DNA from: Muribaculaceae bacterium
GTDB taxonomy: Bacteria; Bacteroidota; Bacteroidia; Bacteroidales; Muribaculaceae
Assembly (NCBI GenBank): GCA_029071345.1
Contig: JAIEAO010000135.1
Location: 1 to 32,228 of the forward strand
Direction of reading: 5' to 3'
Length of the DNA stretch: 32,228 bases
This document shows, in pieces, positions 23,506 through 32,228 of this stretch. Numbering within the stretch: the first letter of the stretch is position 1; the number at the start of each line of letters is the position of its first letter. Made by a program: the position numbers and the translations under genes. The notes under the pieces were generated by a model that was given only the letters and a program-made list of their open reading frames with translations, searched no databases and was not told the origin of the DNA.

Positions 23506-26500
23506 TTATTTCATTTCTGTAAAGCTTTCAAATGCTTTTGCACCCTGGTGCACATGGTTCATCTCTATAACGGTTTTAAGCTCTTTTTCTGATTTGGCAA
23601 TGTTGCCGAGACCGTAATAGCCGAGAGCCATCAGGTAGTGGCAGTGGATCTTGTTGCGCATATTCAGGTCCTCTTCCCAGATAAGGAGGTCGGGGAGCGA
23701 AACGGCAAAGTAGTCCATCTTCACCACATCGTGCAGATGCTGCTTGCCGTAATCCACCAGGCGGTTGAAGAGACGGCGGGCGTTGTTCTCCTCGCCAAGA
23801 GCACGGTAGCAGAGACCGGCATAGAAGATCTTATCGGGTTTCGCATCGTTGTAATAGAGTGAATCGGCGGGTTCGTCGGGACCGACTGTGCCTTTTTCCC
23901 AGCACTCACGCGCTTTCTCCATATCACCCTCTGCCTCGTAAGCCTTGCCGAGGAGATAGTAGAAGTCGTTCTCCTGAGCGCCGTGGAGCTTACCTTCGCC
24001 GAGATGGTGCGGATATTCCAGACATTCCTCAAGGAGCTGCTTAGCCTTGGCAGTATCGCCGGCTGCAAGTGCCTTCTTGGCCAACTCAACGCGAGCAATC
24101 TGATACTGACCGCTCACCTTGCCTTCGCCACCCTCCCAAGGATGGAACACATGAGCATCGAGATATTCTTTCGCCTCCTCATGGCGACCCAAGAGGTTGA
24201 GTAATGTGATTTTCTCTAATTTCAGGTCTTCGCGCGGCTCCACAAGATCGGGATAGGTCTCAAGGATTGCCAGACGCTCCGCATGGTCTTTGCCGCTCTT
24301 CTTATAGAGCTGGTCGAGCTCCATGAGGATTCGTCCGTCGGTGCGGTCGAGGTCGAAGGCTTTCTCCATGAATTCAAGAGCCTTAGCCTCCTCACCCTGC
24401 TTGTTGTAATAAGCGAGGGCGAGATTTCTCCACACTGTTGGGAAGGTGGGATCGATATTCAGCGAACGCTCCCAGAAGCCGACGGCGAGGTCATACTGAC
24501 GCTTATCGTAATAGAGGTTTCCGAGGAAGAATGGTGCGTGAGCATCATCGGGATTTAGCTCCATAGCAGCCATGAGTGCAATCACGGCCTCCTGACGGTT
24601 GGGGAAGCAGAAATCGGGTGAAAGCGACGCTGCTTTCTTGAACACTTTGCGTGCCTCCTCTTCCTTGCTGTCGGCAAGCAGAGCATAACCTTTGTAATAA
24701 TAGGTCATCGGCGTTACGGCACCCTCCTCTTCGGCAATCTCCCAGAGACGGCAGGCCTCGTCGGTCATACCAGCTGCCACATAGTCGAGGGCGATTTCAT
24801 CGTAGTTGTGAGCCTCCTTGCGCATGAGGTCCTTGAGCAGTTCGAGGTCGGTCGCATCGGCGGTGATCAGATAGCGGTCGAAGAGCGCACCGTAGTTGAA
24901 AGGATCGATCTCCAAAGACTCTGCGATGAAACGAAGAGCCTCCTCATTTCTTCCCATACGGCGCAGAATAGCCGACTTGAGGGCGCGGGCCTTATGGTTG
25001 TGGGTGTTGCGGATCAGGGCACGGTCTGCCTCGTAGAGGGCATCCTCCAGACGACCCTGCAGGGCCGAGATGCGGGCGCATTCGAAGTAACCGGCCTCCT
25101 GCCATGCGCCGTTCCATGTGGCTTTGTAAAAACGGTCGTAAGCCTCGCTGAAGCGACCCTGATATTTAAGGGCGACCCCGAGGTTGTAGATAGGTTCGCC
25201 ATCATACGGGTTCGGATTGCGGCGTGTGATGGTCTTGACAGCCGTGCGCAGATATTTCTCAGCCAAATCGAAACGGCATTTGCGGATATACCAGAGACCG
25301 AGGGCGTTGTTGTTGCGCACGTCGATCGGGTCGCGGCGCAGAGCCTCCTCGTAATAGTCCACGGGGTTATATGTGGCATGACGGTATTGCTCCAAGTGCT
25401 GACCGGTGAGGAAGAGCTGTTCGCAGGTCTTGATCTCCTCGGGGCGCAACGCAGCCTCGGCGGCGTCGGGAATCGGACGCACCTCATCGGATTCAGCGTG
25501 CCAGTCGAGAATTTCGCGGCCGTTTTTCACGATCGAAAGGCGCATGGCGTCGAACGGAGTGCCTTTAGCTGCAATCTTCTGCTCGAAAACTGCTTCGGGC
25601 GAGAGGTCGAGAGTCTCCTGATAGAGCACCTCACCCTCGTCGGCAACCAATGTCACCGTAACTTTCTGCTTCGAGGTCGCAAAAAGTTTCAATGTCACCT
25701 CGTCGTCGCCGCTCTCCTCGATGTTGAGAAGGATATCCTTGTTGGCGTTCTTTACGATGCCGAGCTCGCGGTAAGGGAGGAAATACTGCGTGAATGATTT
25801 CTCCTCGTAGGGCTGCAACCACGTGAAATCAGGCTGATTCTCGGTGTAGACACCGGCCATCAGCTCGATGTAAGGGCCATCCTCATCGGTGAGGTTGCGG
25901 TCCCATGCCTGACCGAAGTCGCCGTTACCCCATGTCCACTGCTTCTTACCGGGCGACACATGGTGTGAGCACACATGAAGCATACCGGCTTTGGTATCGT
26001 TCTCGTAACCGCCCTCGAAGTCGAAGCGCGAGTTGACACCCATGTAAGATGTCGGCACCTTGATGTTCTTATAGTTGGAGATGTCAACACCGGCGGAATA
26101 GTCCATCTTATAGTATGTGCCGGTGGCGATGGGAAACGAGCTTACCGCACGCTTGCCGTGGTCGAAAACGGCGTTGATATCCGGCGGGAAGACACTCTGA
26201 TAGTGGTCATTGACAGCCACTGCGGGGTTGGCCCACCAGAGGAAGGTCTGCGGCATATCTGTGCGGTTGTAGAGCACACCCTTGATCTCAAGGAAAGCGC
26301 AGCCGGGACGCAAGGTGAACCCTGCCATACCTTTCTGATGGAACATACGCTCCATCTCGCTCACCCACACTGTCACGGACCCGTCGGCATTCTCCTCGAT
26401 GGTGCAATCCACAGGCATATAAGTGCTGGGGCGGTGATGCTGAGGCCAGTTAAACTCGATACCGCCTGAAATCCACGGACCGGCCAGACCCACGAGAGCG

Positions 26501-26796
26501 GGCTTGATCACATGATTGTAATATACGAAATGGCGGTTGCGGATCTTATCGTAAGCCATCTGTACGCGACCTCCCAGTTCGGGAAGGATCATCACCTTGA
26601 TATACTCGTTTTCGATATAGACGGCGTTATACTCCTTGTCGGTCTTTTCGTCAGAGATAGACTCGATCACTGGATAGGGATAAACCACACCGCTTGATCC
26701 CTGATAAACACGTTTCTCAAGGAATATAGGATTTTTCTCAGGTGCTCCCGCCTCATAGGTCGGGATGACAACCTTTTCTTTCCAAGCTTTTACCAT
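23506..26796 (-). CDS. DUF5107 and TPR-repeat protein, cytoplasmic
   Basis: This 1096-residue protein has no signal peptide or membrane segment. The first 430 residues form a DUF5107-type domain resembling the galactose-mutarotase fold: ILPELGGRVQMAYDKIRNRHFVYYN (71-95), GGIEFNWPQHHRP (111-123) and WANPAVAVN. Residues about 440-1096 are tetratricopeptide repeats, e.g. NALGLWYIRKCRFDLAEKYLRTAVK, then NLGVALKYQGRFSEAYDRFYKA and ALAYYNKQGEEAKALEFMEKAF. The ATG at 26796 is preferred because the further upstream frame enters repeat-rich leader. The second gene of the MFS-DUF5107-GH2 operon, it probably acts on imported sugars or oligosaccharides, but its reaction is not known to me. A carbohydrate-active role is inferred from fold and context. 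Confidence 0.85.
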   Translation of the reverse strand: MVKAWKEKVVIPTYEAGAPEKNPIFLEKRVYQGSSGVVYPYPVIESISDEKTDKEYNAVYIENEYIKVMILPELGGRVQMAYDKIRNRHFVYYNHVIKPALVGLAGPWISGGIEFNWPQHHRPSTYMPVDCTIEENADGSVTVWVSEMERMFHQKGMAGFTLRPGCAFLEIKGVLYNRTDMPQTFLWWANPAVAVNDHYQSVFPPDINAVFDHGKRAVSSFPIATGTYYKMDYSAGVDISNYKNIKVPTSYMGVNSRFDFEGGYENDTKAGMLHVCSHHVSPGKKQWTWGNGDFGQAWDRNLTDEDGPYIELMAGVYTENQPDFTWLQPYEEKSFTQYFLPYRELGIVKNANKDILLNIEESGDDEVTLKLFATSKQKVTVTLVADEGEVLYQETLDLSPEAVFEQKIAAKGTPFDAMRLSIVKNGREILDWHAESDEVRPIPDAAEAALRPEEIKTCEQLFLTGQHLEQYRHATYNPVDYYEEALRRDPIDVRNNNALGLWYIRKCRFDLAEKYLRTAVKTITRRNPNPYDGEPIYNLGVALKYQGRFSEAYDRFYKATWNGAWQEAGYFECARISALQGRLEDALYEADRALIRNTHNHKARALKSAILRRMGRNEEALRFIAESLEIDPFNYGALFDRYLITADATDLELLKDLMRKEAHNYDEIALDYVAAGMTDEACRLWEIAEEEGAVTPMTYYYKGYALLADSKEEEARKVFKKAASLSPDFCFPNRQEAVIALMAAMELNPDDAHAPFFLGNLYYDKRQYDLAVGFWERSLNIDPTFPTVWRNLALAYYNKQGEEAKALEFMEKAFDLDRTDGRILMELDQLYKKSGKDHAERLAILETYPDLVEPREDLKLEKITLLNLLGRHEEAKEYLDAHVFHPWEGGEGKVSGQYQIARVELAKKALAAGDTAKAKQLLEECLEYPHHLGEGKLHGAQENDFYYLLGKAYEAEGDMEKARECWEKGTVGPDEPADSLYYNDAKPDKIFYAGLCYRALGEENNARRLFNRLVDYGKQHLHDVVKMDYFAVSLPDLLIWEEDLNMRNKIHCHYLMALGYYGLGNIAKSEKELKTVIEMNHVHQGAKAFESFTEMK

Positions 26797-26808
26797 ATTA
26801 TTTATTTG

Positions 26809-26883
26809 TCTAATTGTCAATATGTCATTTTGTCAAATTGTCATTAATCTAAAGCCTAATGCCTAAAGCCTTAAGCCTTAAGA
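26809..26883. repeat. Octad array plus heptad array upstream of DUF5107 gene
   Basis: Octads TCTAATTG, TCAATATG, TCATTTTG, TCAAATTG, TCATTAAT (26809-26848) are followed without gap by heptads CTAAAGC, CTAATGC, CTAAAGC, CTTAAGC, CTTAAGA (26849-26883), which run up to the MFS stop codon. The organisation is the same as at 15601-15670. Confidence 0.88.
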
Positions 26884-28239
26884 TTAAAGTCTCTTTCCTT
26901 TCGTCTCGGGGAGGCATTTGAGGAAATAGCCCAGGCCTACGAAGCAGATTGCCGAATAGATCCAGAATGTGCCGTAGCTGCCGAGCGAGGAGTTAAGCAG
27001 CGGGAAGGAGTAAGTGAGCGTAAGGCAACCGGTCCAGAGGGCGAAGGTGCAGATCGACACCGCCACGGCACGGACTTTGTCGGGGAAAAGTTCGGCGATG
27101 AGCACCCAGGTGATCGGGCCGAGGGTCATGGCGTAGCAAGCGATCGCTGCCACAACGAGGACTATCATGAACACGCCCTTGACCTGCATGAAATAGCATG
27201 AACCGAGTATGAGATAGATCAGTGCCAGTCCGCCGGCTCCCCAGAGCATCAGTTTGCGGCGGCCGATCTTGTCAACGGTGAAGATCGCCACAAAAGTGAA
27301 GATTACGTTGGTGATACCTGTAAGCACGATATTGAAGAGCATCTCGCCTACGTCATAACCCGCATCGGCGAATATCTCCTGCGCATAGTTGAAGATTACG
27401 TTGGTGCCGCACCACTGCTGGAACACAGCTATGAACACGCCGAGGATAAGCACCTTGGCAAAGGTCTTGCTGAAGAGCGCGCGGAATGCACCTTTTTCCG
27501 ATTTCTCAGGTGTATAATATTCCGCGGCAGCCATCTCCTGCATCGCGTAATCGGCACCACCGATCTTACGGAGAATGTCCAGCGCATCGGCGGTGTTGCC
27601 GGTCATGGCCAACCAGCGCGGACTCTCGGGAATGAAGAATACTAGAATCATGAATGCGGCTGCCGGGAAAGCCTCGCCCCAGAACATCCAGCGCCATCCC
27701 ATCTGACAGTTCCACGAGTCAAGTGCCGGAACGGTCTCGCCTGCGAGCATCGGCTCAGCAATGCAGAGGTTGGCGATTTGCGCCGCCAGAATGCCGAGCA
27801 CGATGGTAAGCTGATTCACCGACACAAGGCGTCCGCGCATCGAGGCGGGTGAGATTTCCGCGATATACATCGGCGAAAGACCCGATGCGATACCGATTGC
27901 GATACCACCCAAGAAGCGGGCGATCAGGAAAGGGTTGAAAGTGTCGACAGCTCCTGTGGCGTAAGCCGAGATAAGGAAGATCACCGCCGAGATTATGAGA
28001 AGTTTCTTTCTGCCGTATTTATCGGCGAGCCAACCGGCCGACATTGCTCCGACGAGACAGCCGGCGATCGCGATACTCATCGCGAGGCCTTGAAGCGAGG
28101 GGATATCCGAGATACCGAAATATATCTCGTAGAAGGGTTTCGCTCCTCCGATCACAACCCAGTCGTAACCGAACAGGAGACCTCCCAATGCTGAAATGAG
28201 GCATATGAATCCTACAAATCCTTTGTTGATTTTTTCCAT
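26884..28239 (-). CDS. Sugar porter family MFS transporter
   Basis: This 451-residue inner-membrane permease has 12 predicted membrane segments and the sugar-porter motifs: GGLLFGYDWVVIGGA (19-33) in helix 1, GWLADKYGRKKLL between helices 2 and 3, PMYIAEISPASMRGRL after helix 4, PESPRWL at the end of the first half, QQWCGTNVIFNYAQEIF in helix 7 and a PETKGKRL end. It is a proton symporter of the XylE type for a monosaccharide such as xylose, galactose, glucose or mannose. ATG at 28239 is chosen over 28275 because MEKINKGFVGF fits the family and a -7 box lies within the longer version. It heads the operon with the DUF5107 and GH2 genes. Confidence 0.93.
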   Translation of the reverse strand: MEKINKGFVGFICLISALGGLLFGYDWVVIGGAKPFYEIYFGISDIPSLQGLAMSIAIAGCLVGAMSAGWLADKYGRKKLLIISAVIFLISAYATGAVDTFNPFLIARFLGGIAIGIASGLSPMYIAEISPASMRGRLVSVNQLTIVLGILAAQIANLCIAEPMLAGETVPALDSWNCQMGWRWMFWGEAFPAAAFMILVFFIPESPRWLAMTGNTADALDILRKIGGADYAMQEMAAAEYYTPEKSEKGAFRALFSKTFAKVLILGVFIAVFQQWCGTNVIFNYAQEIFADAGYDVGEMLFNIVLTGITNVIFTFVAIFTVDKIGRRKLMLWGAGGLALIYLILGSCYFMQVKGVFMIVLVVAAIACYAMTLGPITWVLIAELFPDKVRAVAVSICTFALWTGCLTLTYSFPLLNSSLGSYGTFWIYSAICFVGLGYFLKCLPETKGKRL

Positions 28240-28263
28240 GATGAAAGTATTGGTTAACGCTTG

Positions 28264-28271
28264 CAAAGTTA
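28264..28271 (-). promoter_or_regulatory. -7 box of the MFS-DUF5107-GH2 operon
   Basis: On the minus strand TAACTTTG matches TAnnTTTG, 25 bp before the MFS start codon. No TTTG is found at the usual upstream spacing, so activation by a regulator such as the adjacent HTCS is plausible. Confidence 0.45.
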
Positions 28272-28331
28272 ACACCTTTCAATCGCTGGAAAAATGCAGT
28301 ATTCCTCAAAAAAGATGGATAATCTTATTAT

Positions 28332-28373
28332 TTAGGATTTAGGCATTAGGCTTTAGGCATTAGGTATTAGGAG
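28332..28373. repeat. Tandem heptad array TTAGGNN
   Basis: Six contiguous 7-bp units: TTAGGAT, TTAGGCA, TTAGGCT, TTAGGCA, TTAGGTA, TTAGGAG, in the gap between HTCS and MFS genes. Confidence 0.88.
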
Positions 28374-28407
28374 TTGTGGACACTGTTTGTCTCCGGGTGT
28401 TTGTCGC

Positions 28408-28431
28408 GGTCGCGGCCTGCCGCGACCCTAC
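28408..28431. repeat. GGTCGCGGC palindrome with GTAG flank
   Basis: GGTCGCGGC (28408-28416), two bases, then its exact reverse complement (28419-28427), followed by CTAC. Read on the minus strand it begins GTAGGGTCGCGG, close to the GTAGGGACGCG element at 11571, so it is likely a member of the same extragenic palindrome group. No T-run follows, so a terminator role for the HTCS gene is doubtful. Confidence 0.5.
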
Positions 28432-28450
28432 TTCTCTCCGCTCTCAACTC

Positions 28451-31400
28451 TCAACTATTCTCGCGGCGGCGTTCCTGACACTGCTTTTCGAAGGCTTTCG
28501 GGGTGATGTCGAACTGCTTGAAGAAGAGTTTGCTGAAATATGACGGCGACGAAATGCCGATCATCTCGCAGATCTCACCTATGCGGTAACGTCCGTCCTG
28601 AATCAGTTCGGCAGCCTTTTTCAACTTCACAACCCTTATCAGCTCACTCGGCGACATATTGAAGATGGCCTTGATCTTGCGCAGCAAATTCGAACGGCTC
28701 ATCGCAAGAATCTCGCAAAGACTCTCCACGTTGAAATCCTCCTCCGAGAGGTGTGACGTTATAGCATCCATACATCTCTTGATGAATTCCTCGTCAGCCT
28801 TGTTGGTCTGGATGCTGTCTACGTTGAAGAAAGGTTTCTTAGAGAACGACTCGCGCTCTCGGCGACGGTTCTCAAGCAGTGATTTCACTGTCTGTATCAG
28901 GTATTTGATAGAGAACGGCTTGTCGATATAAGCTTCCGCACCCATCTTCAGACCCTTGACCTTGCTGTCGAGGTCGTTCTTGGCGGTGATGAATACAATC
29001 GGAATCGAAGACATCTCGGTGTCCTCCTTCACACGGCGGCACAGCTCCATTCCGTCCATCTCGGGCATCATGATGTCTGTTATCACGAGGTCGAAACGGG
29101 AATCCTTCAGTTTCACAAGGGCCTCCACGCCGTTACCGGCCGTCTCCACGATAAACTCCTTCTGCAGCTGGTCGCGGAGCAGATTGCGGATCGATTCGTT
29201 ATCCTCCACCACAAGTATATGATAGCCGCTGCTGCGGAGTTTGGTCTGGTTGGATTCCTCCTCAAACAGATAGTTGGCCTTATCCACATCGGCCACCGAC
29301 TTGTCTTCCTGCTCGGTGTCGCCCACGGGGATAGTGAATGAGAATATATTCACATCCGAGGCGTTGTTTTCAAGCACAAGATTGCCACCCAACACCGCCG
29401 CGAGCGAACGCGCCAGCGGCAGACCGATTCCCACACCGTTTTTCTTCTCGGCGCTTTCTTCGCTCTGATAGAACGGTTCGAAAATCATGGAGCGGTCTTT
29501 ATCGGTTATCTTCGGGCCGTCGCTCGCCACGCTTATCTTGACGAAACCGTCGGCTTCGTCGAGAGTGACATCTACGGTGCTCTTCGTATATTTCAAAGCG
29601 TTGTTGAGAAGATTGCTCAGAATCTTGGTCACGGCCTCCTTGTCGGTGAAGACCATTATCTTGTTCTTGCGGATATCAACGGAAAGAGCCTTGCCGTTAA
29701 GTTCCATCGCCGGTCGGAAGCGTTCGGCGGTCTCACGCAGCAACGCCACGATATCCACCACCTCTTTTTTCGTGGTGAGGCGTCGCGAATCGAGTTTGCC
29801 GAAATCGAGAAGCTCACGGCTCAGATGCAGAAGGCGGCGTGTGTTCTGACGCATCACCTTGAGATATTCCGGCGTCTTCGGGTCATTGATACCGTTCTCC
29901 TCGATTGCCTCCAGAGGGATATCGATCAGCGAGAGCGGAGTGCGGATCTCATGGGCGATAGTGGTGAAGAATTCCACCTTGTCGCGATAAAGTTCCTTCT
30001 CTTTCTCGGCGGCGATCTCCTTTTCGCGCAGATTGATCTTTTTCTTATTGCGCAACTGTAGACCCATTATCAGCAACACGATTACCAGTATGCCGATGAT
30101 GACATAGGCGCAGATGGCCCATCCCGACCGCCACCACGGGGGAAGAATCTTGATTTTCAGCTCGCTTACCGGCGACTCCTCGCTGTCGCCGAGGCGCACC
30201 TGAAGAGTGTAATTGCCGGAGGCGAGGTTGGCAAAAGTGATCTTGTTGCCTTCGAGAGCGGTCCATTCATGGCTTACGGGAAGCAGACGGTAATAGAACG
30301 ATCGCCGGCCGGTGATGCCGAACTCCGGCGAAGCCACCGTGACGCTGAATCCTGAATAATCGCTGGGGAGCACCACACTCTGCCCCATCTCCGCGCCTGA
30401 CGACTGCGGAAGCTTGTCCTCGCGGATGTCGAGCAGCGACACTTTGGTAAAATAGACCGGATGTGTCAGTTTCGACACTCCGTCGAGCATGGGATTAAAC
30501 GAGATTATACCATTGTTTCCGCCAAACCAGAAATTACCGTTTCTGTCGATGTCGGCCGAATTGTAACTGAACTCATTGAATGGAAGGCCGTCGGCCATGG
30601 TGAAAACTTTTATCTCCTTACTGGTCGGATTGAACTTCACAAGCCCTTTGTTGGTGCCGAACCACAGATAGCCGCGTGAATCCTCCAGAACAGTGTAGAT
30701 CACATTGTCGGGCAGCCCCTCCTCGATGCCGAAGGTGGTGAAGTCGTCGGTCTTCTTGTTGTAGCGGCTGAGGCCTCCGCGTTCGGTGGAGATCCAGATG
30801 TTTCCGTGGCTGTCTTCCATGATTGAACTGATGGAATTGGAGCGCAGACCGTTGGGATTGACTTCGCCGTCATCGTATGTATAGCTCTTGAATTTTCCCG
30901 TCTTCGGGGTATATTTCCAAAGGCCGTTGCCCATCGTGCCGATCCAGATATTCTTATCCGAATCCTCAAAAAGCTGGAAAACCCAGTTGGTGCCGGTGGC
31001 ATCTACTCGCGTAAACTTCTGCTCGCCAGGCTTGCGTCTCGCCAGCGCACCGCCAAACCCTATCCATTCGTTTCCCGCCGAATCCTTTAGATAGCAGTAA
31101 CCGCTGCCGTCGGAGCCTGAAATCGGATCGACAGGCAAAATATTGGGTGAGCCGCCGGTAGAAACCTTTGCCACTCCGTTATGCGTATATCCGGCGAAAA
31201 TCTCATCATCGTAAGATTTCACGAAGTGCATCACGCCGCTGCTCCCCTCCGGTGAGACCACAGGAGATGTGATCGTGCGCGTAAGGGGGTCAAGGAGATG
31301 CAGCCCGTCGTTTTCTGTGCCGATCCATACCTTGCCGTCGTCATCGACAGCAAGACCACGCACACGCATACTCGATCTTCCCGCCTCGCGGCCGTAGATC

Positions 31401-32228
31401 TCGAATCGGAAAGGGTTGCTCGGGAGATAATCGACTCCGGCAAACATGGTACCCAGCCAACCGTTCCCCTCAAAATCGCGATAAATGGTGCTTATCGAAT
31501 TGTCTGAAAGTGAGAATGGATCGAGTATATTCTCATGCAACTCGGTTTCTTTTCCGCTAACCAGATTCAGGATGCAGAGACCGTTGTGCGTGCCGATCCA
31601 GAGGTCATCGCCGAAGAGAGCGATGTCGCGCAGATAAACCTTCCCGGTTTTGCTGAACGGCACTGCCACCGGAGCCTTGTCGCGACGAGGAGTATATTCG
31701 AACAGTTGGCCGTCGAGCGTGCTGAAGTAAAGATTACCCTTCGTATCCGATATAAGCTTCATCAAGGCGTTAGGCGCGGGAACCTCACCCTTATTCTCGA
31801 ACTCCTTACGGAATTTCTTTTCAGCCGCATCATAGACATATATGTCGGAATAATTGCTGATGGCATAGATATTGCCGCTTGGAGTGATAGCCAAATCTGA
31901 ATAAAAGAAGCGTTTGTCGTTCTTATCATCCGGATTTTTGAAAAACTCCATCTCCCCTTTCGGTGAATATCGGAAGATTCCCTGCGTAGGCCCTAATGCC
32001 CACACATTCCCTTGCTGATCTCCTAAGATGCGGAGCATGTAATTGTTGGCGAAGGTGCCGTCTTTAGTCTTTTTGTCCAGATAATGTATCTTATAATCGT
32101 TAGGGTCGAATATGAAGAGGCCACGGTCCGTGCCTATCCAGATTTTTCCACTTTCATCCTCATAAAGTGCGGCGATATTGTCGTTGCCGTGCTTCTTCTC
32201 CGCGTCATAACATTTCAGGGTCTCGATA
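28451..32228 (-). CDS. Hybrid two-component system regulator (HTCS), 5' end outside window
   Basis: The frame stays open to the right edge (63 codons beyond the ATG at 32038, including KIWIGTDRGLFIF, a propeller repeat), so the true start lies outside. Order from N-terminus: Reg_prop beta-propeller repeats (WIGT/NGLW/DDG-type, about 30500-32228), a Y_Y_Y domain, one membrane helix (about 30055-30140), histidine kinase with phospho-acceptor His in AHEIRTPLSL (codon 29951-29953), ATPase domain with NLLNNALKYTK and GVGIGLPLARSL, receiver domain with phospho-acceptor Asp in ITDIMMPEMDG (codon 29075-29077), and an AraC-type DNA-binding domain (about 28480-28720). Such proteins bind a breakdown product of a glycan in the periplasm and activate the linked polysaccharide genes. 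It lies upstream of the MFS operon on the same strand. Confidence 0.96.
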   Translation of the reverse strand, partial: IETLKCYDAEKKHGNDNIAALYEDESGKIWIGTDRGLFIFDPNDYKIHYLDKKTKDGTFANNYMLRILGDQQGNVWALGPTQGIFRYSPKGEMEFFKNPDDKNDKRFFYSDLAITPSGNIYAISNYSDIYVYDAAEKKFRKEFENKGEVPAPNALMKLISDTKGNLYFSTLDGQLFEYTPRRDKAPVAVPFSKTGKVYLRDIALFGDDLWIGTHNGLCILNLVSGKETELHENILDPFSLSDNSISTIYRDFEGNGWLGTMFAGVDYLPSNPFRFEIYGREAGRSSMRVRGLAVDDDGKVWIGTENDGLHLLDPLTRTITSPVVSPEGSSGVMHFVKSYDDEIFAGYTHNGVAKVSTGGSPNILPVDPISGSDGSGYCYLKDSAGNEWIGFGGALARRKPGEQKFTRVDATGTNWVFQLFEDSDKNIWIGTMGNGLWKYTPKTGKFKSYTYDDGEVNPNGLRSNSISSIMEDSHGNIWISTERGGLSRYNKKTDDFTTFGIEEGLPDNVIYTVLEDSRGYLWFGTNKGLVKFNPTSKEIKVFTMADGLPFNEFSYNSADIDRNGNFWFGGNNGIISFNPMLDGVSKLTHPVYFTKVSLLDIREDKLPQSSGAEMGQSVVLPSDYSGFSVTVASPEFGITGRRSFYYRLLPVSHEWTALEGNKITFANLASGNYTLQVRLGDSEESPVSELKIKILPPWWRSGWAICAYVIIGILVIVLLIMGLQLRNKKKINLREKEIAAEKEKELYRDKVEFFTTIAHEIRTPLSLIDIPLEAIEENGINDPKTPEYLKVMRQNTRRLLHLSRELLDFGKLDSRRLTTKKEVVDIVALLRETAERFRPAMELNGKALSVDIRKNKIMVFTDKEAVTKILSNLLNNALKYTKSTVDVTLDEADGFVKISVASDGPKITDKDRSMIFEPFYQSEESAEKKNGVGIGLPLARSLAAVLGGNLVLENNASDVNIFSFTIPVGDTEQEDKSVADVDKANYLFEEESNQTKLRSSGYHILVVEDNESIRNLLRDQLQKEFIVETAGNGVEALVKLKDSRFDLVITDIMMPEMDGMELCRRVKEDTEMSSIPIVFITAKNDLDSKVKGLKMGAEAYIDKPFSIKYLIQTVKSLLENRRRERESFSKKPFFNVDSIQTNKADEEFIKRCMDAITSHLSEEDFNVESLCEILAMSRSNLLRKIKAIFNMSPSELIRVVKLKKAAELIQDGRYRIGEICEMIGISSPSYFSKLFFKQFDITPKAFEKQCQERRRENS

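Noticed and set aside
24808-25797. 329-codon open frame on plus opposite the DUF5107-TPR gene
   Set aside because: Mirror frame of a TPR-coding region; composition is that of reverse-strand Glu/Leu codons and no start context or domain is seen.
28240-28275. N-terminal extension of the MFS transporter (12 residues)
   Set aside because: It covers the -7 box TAACTTTG, and MEKINKGFVGF is the normal beginning of such permeases.

Overview
The window looks like chromosome from a gut Bacteroidales bacterium, most likely of the Muribaculaceae type; the family-level call is an inference. Support comes from a hybrid two-component regulator (HTCS), secreted GH110/GH36/GH2 glycosidases, an ECF sigma/anti-sigma-like/DUF4252 cluster, promoter-like TAnnTTTG boxes, and leaders that are A-rich instead of carrying Shine-Dalgarno sites.

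Layout. 1-1415: gap (GAPDH) with a strong terminator. 1455-3424 (minus): ECF sigma factor, membrane protein likely acting as anti-sigma, and a secreted DUF4252-like protein. 3690-4685: an Abi_2/AbiF-like HEPN protein preceded by its own promoter and a short RNA-like leader that can fold as an H-type pseudoknot and ends in a T-run. 4722-7455 (minus): NhaD antiporter, then a GT4 glycosyltransferase, separated by two heptanucleotide tandem arrays. 7750-11468 (plus): sirtuin, then a four-subunit 2-oxoacid:ferredoxin oxidoreductase (ferredoxin, alpha, beta, gamma) ending in a near-ideal terminator.

11684-32228: a carbohydrate-use locus. GH110 and GH36 alpha-galactosidases and a sialate O-acetylesterase-like protein run on minus; a GH2 beta-mannosidase diverges on plus; a second operon on minus holds a sugar-porter MFS permease, a large cytoplasmic DUF5107-TPR protein and a secreted GH2 enzyme; an HTCS regulator runs off the right edge. 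No SusC/SusD pair is visible. The enzyme set suggests galactose- and mannose-containing glycans (host glycans or galactomannan-like material), with released sugar imported by the MFS permease and the locus sensed by the HTCS; the substrate is inferred.

Two things stand out beyond the genes. First, the AbiF-like unit has the layout of an RNA-antitoxin system (promoter, pseudoknot RNA, leaky terminator, HEPN toxin). Second, many intergenic gaps are filled by degenerate tandem repeats of period 7 (sometimes 8) whose consensus differs from gap to gap, together with several REP-like palindromes, one of which appears to sit in frame inside the anti-sigma-like gene.
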